Shown here: positions 47,320 to 55,574 of the stretch, piece by piece
How the letters are laid out: each line of letters starts with the position of its first letter
Numbering within the stretch: position 1 is the first letter of the stretch
Source: Lunularia cruciata
Taxonomy: Eukaryota; Streptophyta; Marchantiopsida; Lunulariales; Lunulariaceae
Assembly (NCBI GenBank): GCA_948567375.1
Contig: OX419755.1
Location: 65,724,944 to 65,788,943, forward strand
Reading direction: 5' to 3'
Length of the DNA: 64,000 bases
Notes under the pieces: model-generated
The model's database searches: none
What the model was told of the DNA's origin: nothing
Seen by the model: only the letters and a program-made list of their open reading frames with translations
Program-made: the position numbers and the translations under genes

Positions 47320-48340
47320 ATGACAAGGGAACAAGAGATCTCACTGATTGTCATGGCAACCATGAGAGCCATGAAGGATCAGGACAAGGAAAGAGATAGG
47401 GTGAAAGCGCAGTCTTCACAAGTCACAAAGTGTTTGCACGCTGTGGTAGATCAGCAAGGGGAATTTGATGGTAAGGACGTGACCAAGTACCTGAAGGTCT
47501 ACTAGAGAGAGGTTAAGCTTCATGATCTGGATGAGAACATTGCCATTGCTAGGTTTCCTATGTTGGCTGAGCTCAAAATTAGGAGGGTGGTTGAAGGCTT
47601 GGTGAGAGGGGCGGAGACATAGGAGGAGTTCTCCTAGATGATGAAGGAGGAATTCTTGCTACAAGATGCGGATCGGGTCACCCAGGCCATGTTCTTGGAT
47701 TGGGTGAACGATAGGAGTAAAAACTTGGGGCCTCAAGATCTCCTAAGGGAGTTTAACAAGAGATTGGGGCATCTGTCAACTTGTGAAGCTGAGGCCATTA
47801 GACTATAGAGGTCTAACTACTTTCTATGAGCTGCGGATAGTTGTTTGTGGGATGAGTTGGATTATGCACTCAATTTGCTCCAACTTGATCGGTTGGGAGC
47901 AGTAGAGTGGAGAAAGATTGAGGAAACGGTTGTCTAGGTAAGTTGTAGGCGGAGGCAGAGAGAGCTGGATGAAGAAGCAATAGCCAAAGTGCCTATTTGG
48001 GAGTAATGTGGTTGGATTCAAGAGAGGGAAGGAGGGACAGTGAGCAAGTGAGATGCCCAAAGAAGGAGCAGTGGATGAGATCTCGTGACTGATGGAGGGG
48101 TTGAAGATTCTGACCACCAAGGTTGACCAATTGCAGAGTAGGAGTAGCATTGTGAGGACGGATGGAGAGAGGAGGCAACCCTATGGGTGCATGTGGTGTG
48201 AAAATAAGAGTCATGCCAAAAGAGACTGCCAAGAGCTATCAAAAGAAGTACACAAACAATGGGTGAAGTTTGTTGGAGAACACGGGATGAAGAAGATAGC
48301 CTTCTACGATACTAGAGCCAATACCGCTGAATAGTAACAG
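47320..48340 (+). pseudogene. R4 gag remnant with CCHC zinc knuckle
   Basis: One frame from 47,320 to 48,006 reads as a retrotransposon Gag-like protein, with landmarks FLDWVNDRSKNLGPQDLLRE and EFNKRLGHLS. It is interrupted by several TAG codons and a TGA. A shifted frame (48,092-48,334) continues with CMWCENKSHAKRDC, a C-x2-C-x4-H-x4-C zinc knuckle. The order gag core then knuckle supports a Gag identity. No protease or RT follows. The many TAG codons are mostly explained by CAG-to-TAG changes. Confidence 0.55.
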
Positions 48341-49129
48341 AGGAGGGATGAAGGCTCTACTGGAAAGACACATGGGCAAACGTGAAGTAAGTATGGCAGT
48401 CGCTGCATTTGAGCCTAGTGTGTATAGTGCAATGAGTGAAGTGAAGCAATGTGCAGACCTAGGAGAAGTTGAGAAGAAGAGACTAGCAGAGTAGGTCCAG
48501 AGGAAATCAGGGTGGGATGTGCTGGTGGTAATAACTGCCATCACTGCGGAAGTTGATGCCACTTGGGATGCTATGGTGGAAGAGAAACAAAAATCTGATC
48601 AACGGGTAGATAGTGAAGGGCAAGCAAGGGAAAAGCAACAACGAGTGGAACCGAAGAGGAGGCAGGTTAGAAGGAAAGAGATGCAATTCAGCAATGCACA
48701 AAAGAGCAGGGATCAAAATTTGGGCATTGGAGAAAAGTTACAAATGGACACAAAAGAGGCAGTGAACCAAAAGCCGAGAGAGAGATCTCCTAGGAAGGGG
48801 CCAGGTTGGCTGTTGAGCCGGGACATAGAAATGGAACTAGATCCGCAAGAGATTGCCAAAGAGTAGTGGTAGTCTTGGCTCACTACAGTCCGGGACCATG
48901 GCAACATCAGTTTTAGCTTTCAGTGGTGCAATTACTTGGCCTGGTGACTTGTTGGAGAGGAACGCCCATGCAGAGGATACTCCAATACCAGAGGAGATCA
49001 CTCGGCTTTGGAGTACAAGTGGGATTGTTCCATCCACCTTGGATGTTCCATTGTGGAGGTCAGAGGAGGCATTGCAGCAGCATGCAGATCAGTTGGTGTA
49101 GTAGGCTTAGAGTGGAGCCTTTGTACCAT

Positions 49130-50227
49130 CAGGAGATGCGTGTGAGGATGAGCCTCTAGAGGCAATTTCTTTGACACCTCTAGATACCACACTCATTGCT
49201 TGGCAATATCCAATAGAGGAGATATGCCTATTGGAGTTGTTTGGTGGGATCAACAACAGACTAGCTGCGGTATTACAAACGGGTATCCGAGTATAGAGGT
49301 ACTTGTATGTAAAGAGAGATAAAGATTGCTAGGTGAGTCTCTCTACATCATGTGGCACACTTGGCCTATCAATATCCGGAGTTATTACCGATGTCAGCAG
49401 TCAAAGGTTACCAAAAGGCCCTACCAATAGACATTTCCTTACTAGGAGCGCATGACCTAGAGAGACATGAGCCTATTCATTTGGTGATTTCTAGATGGCC
49501 ATGTCAGGGACATACATGTGCGGGCCTTGGTTTGGGTCGTCAGAATCCTTGTTCTGGTGTGTTTTGGGAGATGTTATGGATACTACGACATCTCTAGGTT
49601 CATCAGTCCATTTCTCCAGCTTACCTTTTGGAGAACGTTCCTTTGATGGGTGATTCTTGCACCTAAGTGGTAGCGAGTACACATCAGGTCCATTCTTGGA
49701 TGGGACCTGTTGTATTGTTAGATGCAGCTAGAGTGGGATCAAGGGCTCATCATCTTCGTCTTTGGTAGACGAATCTCTTACCCAAAGAGGTTCTATAGCG
49801 CGCTTATGATGGGATTCAGCGACTTGACCACATCCTTGTTGATGACATCTTGGATGTTGGACGTCAGTCTCAGATAGTGGTAGTGGCTGATAGGTCACCT
49901 ATGGTAGTGGTGAACCTAGTTGGATAGCCTAGAGCCGCATTTCCCACACTCATGAGTTTCCCAAGCTCTCATGCTTTTCAAGAAGGAGGACCTGGACTTG
50001 TTTGGGACTCACAGTTATAGTAGTTGGTGGAGCCCAACATTGATGAGAGAGAGCGGGTGATGGGTTTTTGCACAGGTATTATTGCTGTTCCAATAATGTC
50101 AGAGGCATCTAGGCATCAAGTGTTAGGTCAGGCTATGGACCTAAACTATTTGACCTGGATTGTGAGCCTTGGCTTGGCAGACCTGGATTGTGAGCCAGCC
50201 TGTCTCTCACTTAGGATGAACCTTTGA
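49130..50227 (+). pseudogene. R2-c cytosine-5 DNA methyltransferase (Dnmt3/DRM-like), broken
   Basis: Conserved methyltransferase motifs occur in order across several frames. Motif I (LLELFGGI) lies at about 49,230-49,260 and motif IV (WPCQGHTCAG, catalytic Cys in PCQ) at 49,496-49,525. Motif VI (LLENVP, the ENV triad) is at 49,625-49,642, and a motif-VIII-like basic block (ARVGSRAHHLRLW) at about 49,727-49,770. The C-terminal ERVMGF...LGQAMDLN region, like motifs IX-X of Dnmt3, ends at 50,227. The enzyme family transfers a methyl group from S-adenosylmethionine to cytosine C5. It lies between protease and RT in R2, so it was part of the polyprotein. Stops include TAG for CAG (compare 49,293 with R2-d). 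R2-d carries the same start intact. Confidence 0.85.
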
Positions 50228-50249
50228 TGGCTATTATGGTAGCGCACCA

Positions 50250-50880
50250 TGAACTAAGAAGGCAAGGAACCCCAACTCCATCATACTCCTCCAAGGCTAA
50301 CACTCCAAGACTCAAGACATTGCTCACTAGAGAACTCAATGAGAGAGAGATAGTTGCAAATGAAAGGATGATGAGTACTTCCTCACCCCTTGTTTATATA
50401 ATTGTGAAATAGTTACAAACCAAAGTTACTAATTACCGTAGTAACTCAAGTTACTAGACTAAAAGTCAAGTAAAGTCAAAAAGTAGAAAGGAATATCCAT
50501 TCACATGGGCATATTCCCCTAAGCATGTGGTCTTATCTTGACCCAACCACTAAGTCAAGGATTCCTTCACATGGGCTATCCTTGGACTAAAGAAGAATCC
50601 AAAACAAAAACGCTTGTAGGCCCAAGAGTTCTCAACTCTTTCCTCAAAGCCAAACACCTAGGAATAATACCAAGTCAACACATTAAAATCCAAAATAGTG
50701 GTGCTCATCTTTTCTACTTCTTCTAAAGTAAGGTCCTCTCTATCTTAGCTATGACTAACTTTAGCTAACCATGACTAATATAGAACCATCCTTTATCTCT
50801 ATATAAATAATATCTCTTAAGTACTTGTAATACCAAGCTAAATATCACAATACCACACACATGCACAAATGGGTGTTACA
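50250..50880 (-). repeat. Probable solo-LTR-like insertion in R2-c
   Basis: This stretch has no counterpart expected between the methyltransferase and RT. Read on the minus strand it begins TGTAACACCCATTTG and ends TTCTTAGTTCA, i.e. TG...CA ends typical of an LTR. I could not find a convincing target duplication, and no other copy is in the window. Confidence 0.4.
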
Positions 50881-51234
50881 GAGTAGTGTAGGATGCGCTT
50901 GATAGGCATCACCACTCGGACACTTGTGAGCCTTGTGCCTATCGAGACAATTCAGGCACATGTTGGGGGTGATGGACCGAGTGGACATGGTATTCTTGGG
51001 ACACATCCAGTAGCTACTAAGGAGAGTGGTCTACTTGGAGTCCATCCAGGTGAGCGTGGGCTACTTAGATTACACCCTTGGTCCACATGGGATGCAGCCA
51101 GAGGACGTGTGGAGCTTGTAGCCAGAGTGGAGGGAGTTTTTCACACAGAGGTTGGGACCTCTAGTGGTCGGGAGCATGACACTATTGCTCCCAAGGGCCT
51201 AGTGTAGCAGCCAATTAGTACGTCTTCCACTCCT

Positions 51235-52071
51235 ATGATAGATATAGAGGATACTTGGGAGCCAGATCTTGGACCCAAGCTTATTGGAGAGGAAAGACGG
51301 AGGGTTTGGAGGTTCTTGAGGAGTCACACGAGTTGTTTTGCCTTTAGTATGAAGGATTTGGGTACTCTAAAGGGACCTGGTATATGGATTGAGCTGACTA
51401 GCAATACACCAGTTTTTAGACGTCCATATCACTACAATGACATGGAAAGGATATTGATTCAGAGCTGGAGTAGTGACCTTTTTGAGGCTGGTTTGGTGGA
51501 GATTTCACATAGAGAGTATGCATCAGCAACAGTGATGCCAGCCAAGAAGGATATGCATGGCAACTATATAGATAGGCGGATGTGTGGAGATTACCGTCCT
51601 ATCAACCAACAGACCAAGGCTGATTGGTATGCCATGCCTACACCGGAGGAGATTTTTGATGCGATTGGGCATGCAAAGGTCTTTAGTACTTTGGATCTTT
51701 GAGTGGGATATCATCAGTTGACAATTAGGGAGGAAGATAAATCCAAGACAACATTCTAGGCTATTGATCCTCACGGCAAGGATGTGTTATATCAATGGAG
51801 GTTCTTACCGTTTGGGTTGAAGAACGCTCCTATTGAGTTCCAAAGGGCCATGGATAGGATCCTAGCTGGACTGGATTTTGCTCGGTGTTATATTGATGAC
51901 ATTTTGGTCTATAGCACTATTGTGGAGGAGCATGAGAGACAATTGTTGGAGGTGTTTGAGAGGTTGAGATCTCATGGACTCAAATTACATCCTAGGAAGT
52001 GTAGGTTCTTCCACAAGCAAGTTGAGTATTTGGGTCACACTATCTACCCCGGAGGACTTGGTGTTCAGTAG
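51235..52071 (+). pseudogene. R2-c reverse transcriptase, interrupted
   Basis: Ty3/gypsy-type RT. The fingers region has MPAKKD and CGDYRPIN blocks (51,535-51,610), followed by a TGA after STLDL (51,702, probable CGA change) and a TAG near 51,758. The frame then continues with LPFGLKNAP, and the catalytic YIDD lies at 51,889-51,900. LGHTI marks the end near 52,045. The catalytic aspartates are present. The element would need other copies to supply enzyme. Confidence 0.85.
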
Positions 52072-52103
52072 ACCAAGGTGCACGTATTCCTTGGCCTACG
52101 GAT

Positions 52104-52690
52104 GTGAGCAGAGTGCGAGCATTCCTTGGGTTGGCAAACTTCTATCCCCGCTATGTTAGAGGATTTATTGCCATTGCCAAGGCCTTGATGAAGCTGACCA
52201 AGCTTACACATGAGTGGTGTTGGAGAGATGAGCAGGAGAGAGCTTTTGTAGAGCTCAAGGAGAGGTTGACATGTGCTCCTATTTTTAGGAGACTGATCAG
52301 AGGACGACCATTTCAGGTTCATATTGATTGGAGTATGTTGGGGCTTGGAGTGGTGCTCACCCAGCATGATGATGAGGAGAAGGAGTTTGTGGTAGCCTAT
52401 GCTAGTTGCTCCAACAATTTAGTGGAGGCAAAGTATAGTTCATATGAGGGAGAGTGCTTGGCAACAGTTTGGGTAGTAGCACATTTTTGATGTTACCTAT
52501 TTGGTAACCCCTTCACTCTCATCACTGATCATCAACCACTGAAGTGGTTGATGGAGTCCAACAAGCTTTCAAGGAAGCTTGCATGATGTGCTCTGATTTT
52601 ACAAGAGTATGATTTCATAGTTGTTCACAGACCTAGAGTGGTGAACCGTGATGTAGATGGGTTGAGTAGAAACCCATGTCCCAGCTAGCA
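52104..52690 (+). pseudogene. R2-c RT connection and RNase H, interrupted
   Basis: A shifted frame starts with the VRAFLGLANFYPRYV block that follows RT in gypsy elements. The RNase H core follows (HIDWSMLGLGVVL, then YSSYEGECLATVW). A TGA at 52,488 ends it, and the same domain continues with TDHQPLKWLM and ends with the VDGLSRNP block near 52,670. In the first motif the usual catalytic Asp is retained. Confidence 0.8.
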
Positions 52691-52912
52691 GGATCAGACC
52701 GGAGCACGTTGGCATGGTGAGACAGATGAGAAGATGGTGCCAGGTTGGCATGCATTGGCCTTTCTATGTATATTTTCAGAGGCTTTGGTGGTATCTCTCT
52801 CAGCAAATAGAGGAGTTATTGAGGTCATAGATCCAGAGAGTGAAGATATTGGTACAGTTCAGCGAGACATTCATGATGATGTCTTAGTGATGGATTATCT
52901 TTGCACTAGTGT

Positions 52913-53347
52913 TGTAACAATATGGAGTTTAGCGACGAAGTTAGTCGGGTTTACGAAGTAGATAATAAGACAAAATAGCCTAGAATATTCTAGAAGTATC
53001 TAAGAAGCTTCTTGGGAAGCTTCTTGGGAAGCTTCCCAACTAGTTAACTTGCACCCTAAGCAGGTAGCTTCTAGAAGGAAGCTTCTAGAAGCTTCTAACT
53101 AGCTTAGCTTGCATTCCAAGTAGGCGGCTTCTAGAAGGAAGCTTCTTGAGAAGCTTCCTGGTTTACTTGGCTTGCACTCCAAGAAAGTGGCTCAAGGAAG
53201 CTTCTTGAGAAGCTTCATGAGTCTTGTATGCTACCTATAAATACCAAAGCCGAAGCTCATGCTAGGCATTTGGAGTTTTCCTTCATTCAAGTGTCCCAAT
53301 GTGAATTTCCATTCTCCTATTTCTCTCCTTGATTTTGGTCTTTGATA
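52913..53347 (+). repeat. Solo LTR of R1 (copy R1-d) in R2-c
   Basis: Begins TGTAACAATATGG and ends TTTGATA (for TTTTACA). The flanks 52,908-52,912 and 53,348-53,352 are both AGTGT, a clean 5-bp target duplication. It is about 435 bp, longer than the R1-a LTR because 'aagcttcttggg' is duplicated. The heat-shock core GAAGCTTCTAGAAGCTTC is intact at 53,078-53,095, followed by CTATAAATACC. It sits in the RNase H-integrase linker. Confidence 0.92.
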
Positions 53348-53352
53348 AGTGT

Positions 53353-54450
53353 TGTGGGTGGCACAGTTGGGGCCAAGTAGAGAGACCGTGTTCTTCAACA
53401 AGCCAGACGGTTTAGATTGGAAGGCAAACACCTTTTGCGTGTATGGGAGGATGGTAGAGTGCGAGTAGTACCACTTCCAGCATAAAGACCACAGTTGGTC
53501 CGTCATGCTCATGAGGAGCTAGGACATTTTGGAGTAAAGCGTACATATACCTTACTCCAGAGTCATTATAGGTGGCGCATATGCAGACCAAGGTACAACA
53601 GTTTGTTGCTAGATGTATGGTTTGTGACCGAGTTAGAGCATCATTCAATGCTCCTACGCCACAGTTACACCCATAACCTATCATGGGATTGGGTTATCGT
53701 TGGAGTTTGGACTTTGCTGGACCTTTACCACTAACTGTGAGACATCATCTGTATGTTTTGGTGATGGTGGAGCACTTCTCCAGGTGGATTGAGTTGGTGG
53801 CACTTCTTGACAAGTCTAGTGAAGGGACAACTTACTTGTTCCTGGATCGAGTTCTTAGTCATTTTGGTGCACCAGCTGAGGTTTTGACTGATCAGGGTAT
53901 AGAGTTCTTAGGAGAGTTTCAGGTCTTGTGTGACAAGGCTTTGATTGATCATTGTCCTACATCTTGAGATCACCTTGAGGCAGATGACTTAGCAGAGAGA
54001 GTGGTTCAGATGGTGAAGAGAGGATTGCAAAAGTATGGTTTGCAGAGAGGCCACTTGGGAGATTGGGATCTCTAGTTACCTTGGTTGGCCATGGGCTATT
54101 GGTTCAGCCGGCAAGCCTCCTTATCATCCTTCTCTCTGTACTTTCTACTCTATGGACGAGATCCAGATTTACCTATAGCCATTCATCGAGATGCTATTGT
54201 AGTTTTGGACTTGGATGACCCCAATGTATGGATGAGTGCATGTTCTCAACAAGCAGAGATCTTTCAGAGAGTGATGCCGATGGCCTTTGAGAACTTGGCA
54301 ATTGCTCAGCATAGAGATACTTTACACTATGCTAATATTCAAGGAGGAGGTTATGACCCTCGATCCGTCAATTTCATCCAAGCAACTATGTATATCTACA
54401 GTAGACAACACCGGTGACACTTGATGTTTCGACAGGCCACACTATTTTGA
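53353..54450 (+). pseudogene. R2-c integrase (DDE type), interrupted
   Basis: The HHCC-like region starts at 53,495 (HAHEELGHFGVKRT). The second half, with the Cys pair, is in a disturbed frame. The catalytic core begins with WSLDFAGPLP (first Asp, about 53,705) and includes LTDQGIEFLGEF (second Asp, about 53,890). The region carrying the Glu (DLAERVVQMVKRG) follows after a TGA at 53,965. A further stop lies at 54,073, and the C-terminal part runs to about 54,416. So R2 integrates by a DDE integrase, not a tyrosine recombinase. No chromodomain follows. A PHD finger does. Confidence 0.8.
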
Positions 54451-54482
54451 GAGTGCGTGAGGTTTTGCCATCTTGACTCCTT

Positions 54483-54746
54483 GTGTTAAAAGGACGTGAT
54501 GGTGTTGTTTGGAAGGATCATGTGTGCAATTGTGCGCCATGCCACTTCACAAACATTGATGGTATTATGGACCCAAGCTTGGCACTTGTACGTGCAAGCT
54601 TGAGGTGTATATTATGTGGCTCTTTTGATGGAGCTGCTACTATGTTAGTGTGTGATAGATGTTTGAGAGGATGGCATATGGCATATATGACTCCTCCCCT
54701 CATGGTGGTTCCTCAAGGACAGTGGTTATGTCCTAGATGTACTTGA
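54483..54746 (+). CDS. PHD finger at the C-terminus of R2-c pol
   Basis: The frame encodes 87 residues, and residues 42-86 form a PHD finger: CILC, then CDRC, then WH, then CPRC in the C4HC3 arrangement, with the typical LVCDRCLRGWHM and GQWLCPRC blocks. The Cys expected three residues after the His is Tyr here (TGT to TAT), while R2-b keeps Cys, so this copy has lost one zinc ligand. PHD fingers read the histone H3 tail, usually the methylation state of Lys4. In the element the domain occupies the place of the chromodomain in R1, suggesting a role in choosing or recognising target chromatin. Its true start is in the integrase frame, and the ATG here is only the first in the open stretch. Confidence 0.85.
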   Translation: MLKGRDGVVWKDHVCNCAPCHFTNIDGIMDPSLALVRASLRCILCGSFDGAATMLVCDRCLRGWHMAYMTPPLMVVPQGQWLCPRCT

Positions 54747-54913
54747 CCTATAGCTAGTTCATTCTTTATATGGTATAGATTGCAGATAGGCGACTAACGA
54801 TGGGGCTCCATAGCACCCGGCCTCCTGATATTTGCTCATCATAGGGTATACCATATACTTAGAGTAGATAGCTATTTGGAATTAGAGGGATCTAACCACC
54901 AATTAGGGGGGCA

Positions 54914-55019
54914 ATTGTGGCACTTTAGAGTCTATGTATGACTTATGTGTGAGTTGTGCTTCTATTATGTATGATGTTGACAGCGAGTATGTTGTGTAGC
55001 AATGTATATACGCACGACA
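54914..55019 (+). repeat. R2-c terminal repeat B1
   Basis: Begins ATTGTGGCACTTTAGAG, right after a purine run (TTAGGGGGGCAA) that could be the polypurine tract, and ends CGCACGACA. It is repeated as B2 at 55,468-55,574 and occurs singly at the end of R2-b (39,958-39,869, minus). Confidence 0.85.
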
Positions 55020-55021
55020 GC

Positions 55022-55467
55022 TGTCACGCCATTTGTAGTTTTGCATGTAGATGCTTGGACATTGGAGTTCTAGTAATAGTAGTTAGAGGCATTTTGGCCA
55101 TTACTCATAGACTACTTTCTACTCATAGATTTTAGGTTTAGGGTACTGACTTCATGGTGGGGCCCACTGTCACTTGCACCATCCGCACCATCGGGTGTGC
55201 TATCAGCAGGACCGTTGGGAGGAGACCTAGGTCAAAATCAGGGGTATACTACCTTGGGAGTGCAGCTCCAGAGAGCTCACTTCTCTGATGTTGAGCCTTC
55301 GAGTTCTTGGCTAGAGTGGACAGAAAGCCGGCGAGCGTCACCTGGAGTCTTTATGCTAGAGTAGGTGTGGCTTGACTGTAATCAGTGCCCTATTGTTGGC
55401 AAGTTGTTGAGGAGCAGATCAAGTATTGATCTGAGTTTGATTGATTTGAGTGGTAAACAATCTGATT
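55022..55467 (+). repeat. R2-c terminal repeat A2
   Basis: Begins TGTCACGCCATTTGTAG and ends AACAATCTGATTA. It corresponds to A1 at 58,987-59,445 (R2-d) and to the truncated A1 at 44,223. Confidence 0.85.
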
Positions 55468-55574
55468 ATTGTGGCACTTTAGAGTCTATGTATGACTTAT
55501 GTGTGAGTTGTGCTTCTATTGTGTATGATGTTGAAAACAAGGTATGTTGTGTAGCGATGTATATACGCACAACA
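55468..55574 (+). repeat. R2-c terminal repeat B2 (element 3' end)
   Basis: Second copy of B, ending CGCACAACA. It is followed at once by ATATTGTTACA, the remaining piece of the R1-c LTR. Confidence 0.85.

Larger units (their letters stand above)
45189..48861 (+). mobile_element. Gag-only insert R4 inside R2-c
   Basis: R2 sequence stops after 'gggatccgtt' at 45,189 and resumes at 48,862 with 'agtagtggtagtcttgg'. About 530 bp of R2, including the protease, is missing between these points compared with R2-d. The insert begins TGTCCCCAAG, has repeat arrays (45,567-45,930; 46,402-46,569), then a Gag-like region (47,320-48,006) and a CCHC knuckle (about 48,183-48,230). No RT or integrase is seen. 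It could be a non-autonomous, gag-bearing LTR element without surviving LTRs, or part of a larger element brought in by recombination. Confidence 0.55.
44223..55574 (+). mobile_element. R2 retrotransposon copy R2-c, carrying methyltransferase and PHD finger
   Basis: An 11.35-kb plus-strand element nested in the R1-c LTR, with ATAT on both sides. In order it has a truncated terminal repeat A1, a gag fragment, insert R4, the methyltransferase, an LTR-like insert, RT, RNase H, the R1-d solo LTR, the integrase, the PHD finger, and terminal repeats B1-A2-B2. It lacks the first part of gag and the protease (both present in R2-d). All frames carry stops or shifts, so it is dead, but each domain is recognisable. 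The 5' end TGTCATGCC matches that of R2-d (TGTCACGCC), and the 3' end CGCACAACA corresponds to that of R2-b. Confidence 0.8.

Noticed and set aside
53353..54746. R2 as a tyrosine-recombinase (DIRS-like) element because of its split repeats
   Set aside because: The pol contains a clear DDE-type integrase with an HHCC-like region, and no tyrosine-recombinase motif was seen.
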